Source: Amycolatopsis sp. QT-25
GTDB lineage: Bacteria; Actinomycetota; Actinomycetes; Mycobacteriales; Pseudonocardiaceae
NCBI RefSeq assembly: GCF_029369745.1
Contig: NZ_CP120210.1
Span: forward strand, 3,348,001 to 3,412,000
Direction of reading: 5' to 3'
DNA: 64,000 nucleotides
Positions 8,742 through 17,600 of this stretch are shown here, in pieces; position 1 is the first letter of the stretch, and each line of letters starts with the position of its first letter. Both the position numbers and the translations under genes were made by a program. The notes beneath the pieces are model-generated. The model was given only the letters and a program-made list of their open reading frames with translations. It made no database searches and was not told where the DNA came from.

Positions 8742-9820
8742 GTGCGCACAGCCGCGGAGTCGTCCTTCGGCCGCGCACCGGGGTATCCGTTGCCGTTGCT
8801 GCTGCCGTTGCCGTTGCCGTTGCCGGGCAGGGTCACGGTCTCGCCCTCTCCCGCTTCACGCAGGTCCGCTTCTCGCTGGGCCCTGGCCTTGTCGACGAAG
8901 TACAGCGACCAGAAGAACAAACCGCGGATCAGGCACACCGCCGCCGTGGCGAAGAAGAGACCGTAGGCCACGTGGGCGACCATGAAGAAGCCGTAGAGCA
9001 GGGCGATGCCGGAGCCGAACGCCACCTGCGACGCCGGTTTGGCGGGAGTGGTGCCCGGGTCGGTGACCATGTAGTTGGTGAAGAGGACGAAGGCGACCCC
9101 GGTCATCATGCCGAGCGCCGCCGGGATGGAGGTGTCGAACAGCCACCCCCGCACGATCGCCTGCAGGGCGAACGTGGCCAACCAGGCCCCGATCAGCCAC
9201 ATCCGGCCGGTCAGCTTCGCGTTGAGGATGGTCCCGGAGATCAGGATGATCGCCACGATCAGCCAGCCGATCCAGGTGTCCACGTTCTCGGTGAAGTGGT
9301 AGGGCGGGGCGATGCTCGCCCACGGGAACAGCAACAGGATGACGCAGATCCCGAGATTCGACGGGTTCATGTAGTGCCGCAGCCGACCGCGTACCGGCGC
9401 CCGCAGGATCCATTTCGCGCTGACCGCGACCACGACACCGAACACCATCACCTCGATGTGGTCGTTGACGTAGGTCAGCATGTTGAGTGCGAGGCCGGTG
9501 ATATGGGCGGGGAACAGGAATTCCATCATTCCCTTGGCGCCCCCGCCGGCGAAGCGGGCCGCCCGCCCCTCCATCCTCGCACCGACCAGCTCCAGGATGA
9601 TTTCGGTGGCGTAGGCGGTGGCCAGCGCGACCAGCGGCCACGACCAGGGTTGTTCGAAACCCAGCACGGTGTAGCCGAGGATGTTGAAGATCGTGATCGA
9701 GATGGCGAATCGGCGCAGGGCCGTGATCACCTTGGGATCGTGCCGCGGAGCGGTGTTCTTGCCGTTCTGGACGCCGTCCTTCGGCTGGGCGTCGATCGCG
9801 TGCTCGGTCATGTCGGTCAC
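8738..9820 (-). CDS. unbU: enediyne biosynthesis protein UnbU
   Basis: A polytopic membrane protein of 360 residues from the GTG at 9820, or 357 from the ATG at 9811. It has about nine hydrophobic segments and resembles the NQR2/RnfD-like UnbU family found only with enediyne PKS genes. The C-terminal tail is a low-complexity Asn-Gly stretch (GNGNGNGSSNGNG) encoded by a GTTGCC-rich simple repeat near 8784-8830. It starts two bases after UnbV ends and overlaps the P450. UnbU is one of the conserved warhead cassette proteins; its biochemical role is not established, though electron transfer or transport have been considered. Family call is confident. Confidence 0.9.
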   Translation of the reverse strand: MTDMTEHAIDAQPKDGVQNGKNTAPRHDPKVITALRRFAISITIFNILGYTVLGFEQPWSWPLVALATAYATEIILELVGARMEGRAARFAGGGAKGMMEFLFPAHITGLALNMLTYVNDHIEVMVFGVVVAVSAKWILRAPVRGRLRHYMNPSNLGICVILLLFPWASIAPPYHFTENVDTWIGWLIVAIILISGTILNAKLTGRMWLIGAWLATFALQAIVRGWLFDTSIPAALGMMTGVAFVLFTNYMVTDPGTTPAKPASQVAFGSGIALLYGFFMVAHVAYGLFFATAAVCLIRGLFFWSLYFVDKARAQREADLREAGEGETVTLPGNGNGNGSSNGNGYPGARPKDDSAAVRT

Positions 9821-9821
9821 C

Positions 9822-11795
9822 TCATTTCTTCAGGGGTTCGGCTTGCCCGCCGAGCCGCAGGTCGTGCCAGCCCGCGTTCAGGGAGAGGTCCTGCTGCCGC
9901 ACCTGACCGGTGCGGTCGCGCCATTGCAGATGGACCTGTACCGGTCCGGACACCTCTTCGCCGAGGCCGATGTGCAGCTCGTGGCTGCGTTTGCCGGAGT
10001 GACCGCTGCCGCCGTCCACCCGGCCGATGAGCTTGCGCCCGTCCGCGGTGGTGACGGTCGCCTCGGCGCCGATCACCGGCGAGCCGGTGGCGGCGGAAGG
10101 CCCGGCCGAGGACGGTGCGTCGTGGGAAAGCCGCAAGCCGAGGAAGGAGCCCGTGTCCGGACTGTCGTTGTGGTAGAACACCGGCGCTTCCCACTGCCGG
10201 GCGACGGCGAGGTCGAGGCGGCCGTCACCGTCGGCGTCGCCGGTGGCGATACCCCGGGTCGGCACCGGTACGGCCAGCCCGAGCTTCGGCGCGAGGTCGG
10301 TGTAGCGGCCATCGGAACCCTTGACGAAGAAGTGCAGCGTCTGGTCGCCGGCGAGGTCGTCGCCCGCCTTGAGATTGGGCCACCACAGCGGATTGTCGAG
10401 CAGTCCGTCGTTCGCCGTCGCGAGTTCCTGAAGCTGCGGCCAGCGGTTGACCGCGCCCTTGACGAAGCCGGTGGCCTGTGCGATCACCGGGTCACCGCTG
10501 TTGTCGAAGTCGGCGATCTTGACGTCCCAGCCCCAGCCGGACCAGGCGGTCCCCGCTTCCGTGCTGCGGTCGGCGTAGGGCGCCACGCCCTTGCTCATCT
10601 CGGCCCGCATCCCGGCGTGGTCCTTGGCGTCGGCCAGGAAATGGAAGTTGCTTTCCTGGATGCCGAACGTGGTGGTGATGTTGCTGACGAACGCGTCGTT
10701 GAGGCCGTCGTGATTCAGGTCGCCGAAGTCCACGCCCATGCCCTTGAACGAGTCGTTGCCGAGCCGTTTGGACTTGGGCACCCCTGGGGTGTGCGCCCCG
10801 ATCACGTCGGTGAAGGCGAACTGGCCGGGCTTGGACTGGTTGTACAGCAAATGATCCGGACCGAAGTCGTTTCCGACGTAGAGTTCCGGCAACAGATCGC
10901 CGTCGAGGTCGGTCGCGCTGGCCGCGAGCGACCAGCCGGTGTTCGCCAGCCCTGGCAGCGCGTTGTCGAAGCTCTTGAAAGTGGCGCTCGGCCGGTCGCC
11001 GCCGCTCGCCCCGGTCCAGCGGAACAGGTACTTGCCGCCGCTGTTGTGGGCGTGTGACATCGAGTGGTTCATCTCGACCCCGGTGCGCACGCGGTCGTCG
11101 AGCACCGGACCGTCGGGGAAGTAGTTGCCGATGAAGATGTCCTGGTGCCCGTCACCGTCGAAGTCGCCGACCGTGGCGGCGTTGGTGTTCCACAGTGGAC
11201 CCGTGTAACGCCCGGCGTCGGAGTTGTCGCCGGGCACCAGTTCGGTTGCCTGGTAGGTGGAGGCGTCGAGCCGGGTGGCGGTGGGCTCGGTGAGGTAGAG
11301 GATCGGCGTGCGGCCCCAGTAGTAGGCCAGCAGGTCCATCCGGCCGTCCTCGTCGAAGTCGCCGGGCACGCAGCCCATGGGCGCCATGATGTCGCTCGTC
11401 GGCAGCGGTGCCGGGTCCAGTGCGAACGGGGCGTAGCGGTCGCTGCCCGCGCCCGGCGTCGGGGTGATCACGATCTGGTCGCTGCGTGGGTCGACCAGGC
11501 ACAGATCGTTGGCGCGGCGGTCACCGTCGAGGTCGTTCATCGCGACCGCCGCGCCGACCGAGGAGATCCACGCGCGAATGTGCTCGTAGTCCTTATTCAC
11601 CTTGCGGATGCTCTGGTGCTTGGCCGCGGCGGGCAGCGCGATCGTCATCGGGGTGAACGCGTACTTGCTCGCCATGCGGTCCTGATCGGCGGAGGCGGCG
11701 ACCGGGAGGCGCACCAGCAGGTATCCGATCACCAGCAGCACCACCGCGAGGATGCCGGGTAGCTGCTTGCGCAGCGGGCCGAACGTCGTGGTCAT
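9822..11795 (-). CDS. unbV: enediyne biosynthesis protein UnbV (ASPIC/UnbV, VCBS repeats)
   Basis: A 657-residue protein with an N-terminal hydrophobic segment (about residues 13-30) that reads as signal peptide or anchor, so the bulk is probably extracytoplasmic. The body contains repeated DxDGDG-type calcium loops of FG-GAP/VCBS propeller blades, such as NDLDGDRR, GDFDEDGRMD, GDFDGDGHQD and GDADGDGRLD. The last 80 residues form the ASPIC/UnbV domain. UnbV is part of the conserved enediyne cassette; why an exported propeller is needed is unknown. It sits between the DUF1702 genes and UnbU with three-base or shorter gaps, indicating one operon. Confidence 0.92.
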   Translation of the reverse strand: MTTTFGPLRKQLPGILAVVLLVIGYLLVRLPVAASADQDRMASKYAFTPMTIALPAAAKHQSIRKVNKDYEHIRAWISSVGAAVAMNDLDGDRRANDLCLVDPRSDQIVITPTPGAGSDRYAPFALDPAPLPTSDIMAPMGCVPGDFDEDGRMDLLAYYWGRTPILYLTEPTATRLDASTYQATELVPGDNSDAGRYTGPLWNTNAATVGDFDGDGHQDIFIGNYFPDGPVLDDRVRTGVEMNHSMSHAHNSGGKYLFRWTGASGGDRPSATFKSFDNALPGLANTGWSLAASATDLDGDLLPELYVGNDFGPDHLLYNQSKPGQFAFTDVIGAHTPGVPKSKRLGNDSFKGMGVDFGDLNHDGLNDAFVSNITTTFGIQESNFHFLADAKDHAGMRAEMSKGVAPYADRSTEAGTAWSGWGWDVKIADFDNSGDPVIAQATGFVKGAVNRWPQLQELATANDGLLDNPLWWPNLKAGDDLAGDQTLHFFVKGSDGRYTDLAPKLGLAVPVPTRGIATGDADGDGRLDLAVARQWEAPVFYHNDSPDTGSFLGLRLSHDAPSSAGPSAATGSPVIGAEATVTTADGRKLIGRVDGGSGHSGKRSHELHIGLGEEVSGPVQVHLQWRDRTGQVRQQDLSLNAGWHDLRLGGQAEPLKK

Positions 11796-11798
11796 CGG

Positions 11799-12821
11799 TC
11801 AACACCTTCCGAGAGAGACGAATTGGTCGGCTGTCTGCCGGCGCCAGATCTCGTAGGCGGCGACTCCGGCCTGCGGCTCGGCCGAGCCCGGGCGGGCGCG
11901 GACGGTGAGTTCGGCGGCCTCGTGCGGGCTCATGCCGCAGAGGATCTCGGTGGCGACGCCGGTGTGCGGGACCACCAGTCCCGCCCGAACGCGTGCTTCG
12001 GCGGCGAAGGCGCTGGCCTGCGCGACGAGTGGCCAGTGCTCGCCAGACCGCTTTCGCAGCAGTTGGAGTTCTTCCCTGTCCACGCCGCCCGCGTAGGTGG
12101 CCGCGAGGGCCGCTCCGCTGTAGAGGTCTTCGTGCCGCCGTGGCGCGAACCCTTCGATCTGGGTGCAGACCCGTTCGGCGTCCGTGCCGCAGACGAACCA
12201 CAAAGCCCGCCCGATGCCCTGGTCGAGTACCCGGTCGGCATATGAGGCCGGTTCGTCCGGCCAGGAGAACGCACTGTCGACGAACTGTTCCCCGACGTAC
12301 TTGGCGGTGTGGAAGTAGGCCTGGTGGAACCCGTAGCCGTCGAGGAGGAGCCAGCGAAGCAACGGGTCGTACGCGGTGATGTCGGGCCAGAGGAACCGGG
12401 GGAGCCTCGCCAGCGCCCACCCCACGCCGATGTAGGCCATGTAGACGTGTTGTGAGCTTCGGGCGGCCAGCGCGTCGCGGACCCGGCGTCCGCTGGTCAG
12501 GGGCAACGCGTCCATGACGGCGAAGCCCATCGCCGCGCCTTCGTAGGCGAAGCCGCGGAAGCGTGACGGCACCTGTTCCAGTTCGGCCTCCGCCTCGGCG
12601 ACCGTACGAGCCTCCGCGGCGAATCCGTACCCGGTGAGGAATGTTCTTCCCACGGTTTCCAGCAAGTCCTTGCTTGCCGTTGTCTTCACGTGGAACCCGC
12701 GTGTTTCGACCTGCGTCGCCTTGACACCGGGTGTCAGGATCTGTCGCCTGAGTGCTCTCAACATGGCGGCCAATGGCTTCTCCGCTCGTGGGCTGGGGTG
12801 CGTTTCGTTTTCGGGCAGCAC
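11799..12821 (-). CDS. unbL: DUF1702 enediyne protein (UnbL-type), copy 2
   Basis: A soluble protein of 340 residues from the GTG at 12821, or 321 from an ATG at 12764; the start is uncertain. Family hallmarks visible are FRGFAYEGAAMGFAVMDAL in the N-terminal third and DGYGFHQAYFHTAKYV in the middle. These are shared almost position for position with the next gene upstream, showing the two are tandem paralogs. DUF1702 proteins are conserved companions of enediyne PKSs and of unknown mechanism. It stops three bases before the UnbV start. Confidence 0.88.
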   Translation of the reverse strand: MLPENETHPSPRAEKPLAAMLRALRRQILTPGVKATQVETRGFHVKTTASKDLLETVGRTFLTGYGFAAEARTVAEAEAELEQVPSRFRGFAYEGAAMGFAVMDALPLTSGRRVRDALAARSSQHVYMAYIGVGWALARLPRFLWPDITAYDPLLRWLLLDGYGFHQAYFHTAKYVGEQFVDSAFSWPDEPASYADRVLDQGIGRALWFVCGTDAERVCTQIEGFAPRRHEDLYSGAALAATYAGGVDREELQLLRKRSGEHWPLVAQASAFAAEARVRAGLVVPHTGVATEILCGMSPHEAAELTVRARPGSAEPQAGVAAYEIWRRQTADQFVSLGRC

Positions 12822-12874
12822 GCCGACTCCGGTGCTGCGGGCACCGGATCGGCGTCACCGGGTTTTCGCGTTTT

Positions 12875-13879
12875 CTACGTTCTGGATCGGGACGGCTTTT
12901 CCCGTGGCGTGGCCGGTTCCGCGAACCTGTCACGGATCCCGCGGCGCCAGAGTTCGTAGGCGGGCAGGCCGTTTTCGCCGGTGGTGACAGCGGTGGCGGC
13001 CGCCACTTCGAGCAGTTCGCCGGGACCGCGGCCGGTCAAGGCCTTGGCGGCGACTTCGGTGTGCGGCGGGCTGTATCCCGCCAGCGTGCGAGCACTCACC
13101 GCGAAGACCGAACCGACCGCCACCGACGCCGCATGGACACCGGAGGCTCTTCTCAGTGTGGTCAATCCGGGTTCGTCGCACCCGCCGGCGAAAGTGGCGG
13201 CCAGGCCCACCCCCGACCAGAGATCGGCGTGGCGTGGTTCGGGAAACCCGGTGACGGCGGCGGCCACCGCGGCCGGGGCACCACCGTGCATGAACCACAG
13301 CGCCCGGCCGAGACCCTGGTCCACCGCGCGGGTGAAGTAGTCCGGCGTCCCCTGCCAGGGATAGGGCTTGGGTACCTCCTGGCGATCCACCCAGCGCTTC
13401 TTGTCGAAGTAGGCGAGATCGAACCCGTAACCGTCGACCGCCAGCCAGCTCATGGCCGGGTGGAACAGCGAGTCGTCCAGTGACGGCAGCACCTTCTTCC
13501 ACAGCATCCTCGGCAGTCTCGCCATGGCGAAACCGATCCCGATGTAGGCGAGCAGAAGATGCGGTGCCCCCGGCCCCCGGAGCAGGTCGCGGGTGCGGTG
13601 CCCGCCGCCCATCGCGTCGAGCACGGTGAACGCCATGGTGGCGCCCTCGTAGGCGAAGCCACGCATTTCCGGTTCGATCAACTCGAGTTTGCGTTCGAGT
13701 TCCCACAGGCTTCGCGTGTCCATACCCCATTCGAATCCGCAGACGACCGCCTGTGGTATCGCTTCCAGTCTGCGGACGGCGTCGGAATCCGCCACGTCGA
13801 AACCGCGGGTGGCGAAGGAGACTTCACCGAGCGCGGGGGTCAGGACGAGTCTGCGCAGTGAACCTGATGTGGTGGGCAT
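12875..13879 (-). CDS. unbL: DUF1702 enediyne protein (UnbL-type), copy 1
   Basis: A 334-residue soluble protein. The ATG at 13879 is chosen because AGGAGG lies five bases upstream; a longer frame reaching 13921 lacks such a site. It shares RGFAYEGATMAFTVLDAM, PRMLWKKVLP and DGYGFDLAYFDKKRWV with the downstream paralog. As first gene of the leftward warhead operon it diverges from the PKS. Function within the family is unknown; conservation with the PKS suggests a role in processing the polyene to the enediyne core. Confidence 0.88.
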   Translation of the reverse strand: MPTTSGSLRRLVLTPALGEVSFATRGFDVADSDAVRRLEAIPQAVVCGFEWGMDTRSLWELERKLELIEPEMRGFAYEGATMAFTVLDAMGGGHRTRDLLRGPGAPHLLLAYIGIGFAMARLPRMLWKKVLPSLDDSLFHPAMSWLAVDGYGFDLAYFDKKRWVDRQEVPKPYPWQGTPDYFTRAVDQGLGRALWFMHGGAPAAVAAAVTGFPEPRHADLWSGVGLAATFAGGCDEPGLTTLRRASGVHAASVAVGSVFAVSARTLAGYSPPHTEVAAKALTGRGPGELLEVAAATAVTTGENGLPAYELWRRGIRDRFAEPATPREKPSRSRT

Positions 13880-14634
13880 GGTTCCTCCTGATAAGCGATC
13901 GTGGCTCAAGCGGTCGGCCACGTCATCTCAAGCCATGCCCGCTTCTTCGTTTTGATTCAATTGTCAGGAGTGTGTGTCACGGACATGAACATGCCGTGCC
14001 ATAAGGTGTTCCAGGAGAGAGTGGAACCGAGAGAAATGTCCCTCGAGTTTCGACGCGGCCGCCCCACTTCGCGCAGCCGATTGGGCCATGTTACCGACTT
14101 CCGCATTTGTTTCGAATGGTCGTCGCGAACAAGGGCAGACGTGAAGTCGTCGAGCAGGCGAACGGCCCAGCGGGGTCGCTTTCGGTGCACGTCGACTGAT
14201 CGGGCACTCCACCGAACGGAATGCCGTTGCGACGATCGGGTGGCGTCGCCCGAGAAGCGGGTAGGCAGCGCGTCCTTGCGTGACGTCCCTCACTCGTCCG
14301 AGGAGATCGATCCGAAGGGGTCCAAAGCGGTTGCCGATCATGTCATGGCGGGTTCCGTGATTGATTCGATGACATTGTCGTGTCTTGTCCGTCGTTTCGG
14401 TGGGCACGGCTGAAGGCGGAGGTTTCGCCCGCCTGGGGCAGACTGTGGGAATCAAGGGTGCACGCCGCCGGTGAGTGTCGATCCGCCGTCGCCGCGTGCC
14501 GAATGGAATTCTCCGTACCGAGTAAGGGGATCCATGTTCTGCGTTCCATCGCGATTAACCGAAAGGCGGCCGACCGGATCGATGGCGGTGGAACCGGCCG
14601 GTCAACGGGCAATCACCGTGGAGGTGGTGAAAGC
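13880..14634. promoter_or_regulatory. divergent control region of the enediyne PKS and warhead operon
   Basis: This 755-base region separates the leftward warhead operon from the rightward PKS. It is less GC-rich than the genes, and the frames crossing it show no coherent protein. Two similar AT-rich words, TTGATTCAATTGTC near 13953 and TTGATTCGATGACATTGTC near 14361, may be regulator or promoter elements. A GGAGGT at 14620-14625 is the PKS ribosome-binding site. It is the most likely place for cluster-level control. Confidence 0.55.
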
Positions 14635-17600
14635 GTGAGCAGCACCAGGATCGCGATCGTCGGTATCGGGCTGTGCTACCCGGACGCGGGCTCGCCCCGC
14701 GAACTCTGGGAGAACGTGCTGGCAGGACGCCGAGCCTTCCGGCGGTTGCCGGACGAGCGGATGAACCACGCGGACTACTACTCACCGGACCCGGCGGCGC
14801 CGGACCGGTTCTATTCGGCGAAAGCCGCCGTGCTGCGCGACTTCGAGTTCGACCGGGCACGCTACAAGGTGTCCGGTGGAACCTACCGCGCGACGGATCT
14901 GACCCACTGGCTCGCACTGCACGTCGCCTCGCAGGCGCTGGCCGACGCGGGTTACGCCGACGGTGAAGGGCTTCCGCTGCGGTCGACGGGCGTCGTTCTC
15001 GGCAACAGCCTCACCGGGGAGTTCTCCCGCGCCAACATCATGCGACTCCGCTGGCCGTATGTCCGCCGGACGCTCGCGGCGGCCCTGGCCGAGAAGGGAT
15101 GGACCCCGGAGGAGTCGGGCGAGTTCCTCCGCGAGTTCGAAACCCGCTACAAGGAACCGTTTCCGCCGATCAACGAGGACTCCCTGGCCGGAGGTCTGGC
15201 GAACACCATCGCCGGCCGGATCTGCAACCACTTCGATCTGCGCGGCGGCGGCTACACGGTCGACGGCGCGTGCTCGTCCTCACTGCTGTCCGTCGCCACG
15301 GCGGCGAAGGCGCTGGAGGATGGTGACCTCGACGTCGTGCTGGCCGGTGGGGTAGACCTGTCCATCGACCCCTTCGAGGTGATCGGGTTCGCCAAGACCG
15401 GTGCGCTCGCCAAGGGCGAGATGAAGGTCTATTCCAAGGACTCCAACGGTTTCTGGCCGGGGGAGGGGTCGGGACAGCTGGTGCTGATGCGCGAGTCCGA
15501 CGCCATCGGGCAAGGGAAGCGGATCTACGCCACGATCACCGGCTGGGGTGTCTCCTCCGACGGCAAAGGCGGGATCACCCGGCCCGAGGCGGACGGCCAC
15601 CGGCTCGCGCTTACCCGCGCCTACCGCCGGGCCGGCTACGGCTTGGAGTCGGTCTCCTACTTCGAGGGGCACGGCACCGGGACCGCTCTCGGCGACGCCA
15701 CGGAGATCGACGCGCTGTCTTCGGCACGCCGGGACGCGGGGCCGTCGGCCCGCCCGGCCGCGCTCAGCACCGTGAAGGGCAACCTCGGGCACACCAAGGC
15801 CGCCGCCGGGGTCGCCGGGCTGATCAAGGCATCCCTCGCGGTGTACCACCAGGTCATCCCGCCGGGTACCGGGTTCGGCGAACCGCATCCGAAGCTGCTC
15901 GACGATTCGGCCGCGCTGTACCTGCCGCACAGCCCCGAACTGTGGCCCACGAGCGAGCCGGTACGGGCCGGGGTCTCGGCGATGGGCTTCGGCGGGATCA
16001 ACACCCACATCGCGGTCGAGGAGCCGCGTGGTGTCACGCGCCGCGCCGTGCTGGACGGCTGGACCGCGAACGCCGCGGCCGGACGCCAGGACGCCGAGGT
16101 CTGGCTGTTCGACGCGGCCGGCACCGCGGAACTGCGAGAGCGGATCGCGAGGGCCGCCGCGGTGGCGGGCAAACTCGCGTTCGCCGAACTGGCCGACGTC
16201 GCCGCCGTGCTGGCCGGTGAGCTCACCGGGGCCGCCGTCCGCGCCGCCGTGGTGGCGGCGAACCCCGAAGAAGCGGAGAAGCGCCTCACCGGTCTGCTCG
16301 ACCGGATCGACGCGGGGGCGGACACCGTCTTCGAACCGGGCGAAGGAACCTTCCTCGGACAGCCGGCCCGCACACCGGCGATCGCGTTCCTGTTCCCGGG
16401 GCAAGGTTCGGGCAAGGGCACCGCCGGTGCTCTCCGGCGGCGCTTCGAAGAGGCCGACGAACCCTTCGTGACGGCGGGATTGTCCGGGAACGGCGACCAG
16501 GTGGCGACGCAGGTCGCCCAGCCGAGGATCGTGGCGGGAGCGGTCGGCGCACTGCAGGTGTTGCGGCGCCTCGGAATCGAGGGTGTGGTCGCGGCGGGGC
16601 ACAGCCTCGGCGAACTGAGCGCGCTGCATTGGGGCGGCGCGTTGGACACCGCGCAGGTGCTGCGGCTGGCCGCGGTGCGCGGTGAAGTCATGGCCGCGGC
16701 CGGCCGCGGTGGCGGCACGATGGCGGGTCTCGCGACTGGTCCGGAGGACGCCGCACGGCTTGCCGAAGGCGAGGACGTCGTCATCGCCGGGTTCAACGGG
16801 CCCTCCCAGACCGTGCTGTCCGGCGCGGTCGCGGCGATCGAGCGGGTGTGCGCCCGAGCGGCCGCGGCCGGGGTCACGGCCACCCGGATCGCGGTCTCCC
16901 ACGCGTTCCACTCACCGCTCGTCGCGCCCGCGGCCGAGGCGATGACCGAGCGTCTCGCCGAGTTCGACTTCGCGCCGTTGACCGGCCGGGTGATCTCCAC
17001 CGTGACCGGCACCGCCCTCGCCGCGGGAACCGACCTGCGGGCGCTGCTGCGCGAGCAGGTCCTGGCCCCGGTGCGGTTCCACCAGGCGGCCGCCGAGGCC
17101 GCGGGGCAGGCCGACCTGGTGCTCGAACTGGGACCCGGCCGGGTACTGGGCGGCCTGCTGGCCGAGATCGCGCCGGGCAAACCGGTGCTGTCCCTCGACA
17201 CGGACAACCCGTCACTCGTCCCGCTGCTGCGGATCGTCGCGGCGGCGTTCACCGCGGGCGCGCCGGTGAACACCGAGGCGCTCTTCGAGGGCCGGGTCGT
17301 CCGGCCGTTCCCGCTCGACGGCGGGTTCACCTTCCTGGCCAGCCCCTGCGAGGAGGCCCCGGAGAGCTCGATCGGGCAGAGCATGCTCCCGGAAGCCGTG
17401 TCCGCCGAGCCGATCGTCCCGGCGACCGACACCGGCGGGTCGACGCTCGACCTGCTGTGCAAACTGGTGGCCGACCGGCTGGAACTCCCGCCCGACGTCG
17501 TCGGCCCGGACACCCATCCGCTCGACGACCTGCATCTGAGCTCGATCACGGTCGGCCAGCTGATCAACGACGTGACCAGGGAGCTGGGCCGTCCGGCGCT

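Noticed and set aside
13964..14455. Minus-strand frame in the divergent PKS promoter region
   Set aside because: Biased composition, no domain and it would cover the expected promoters.
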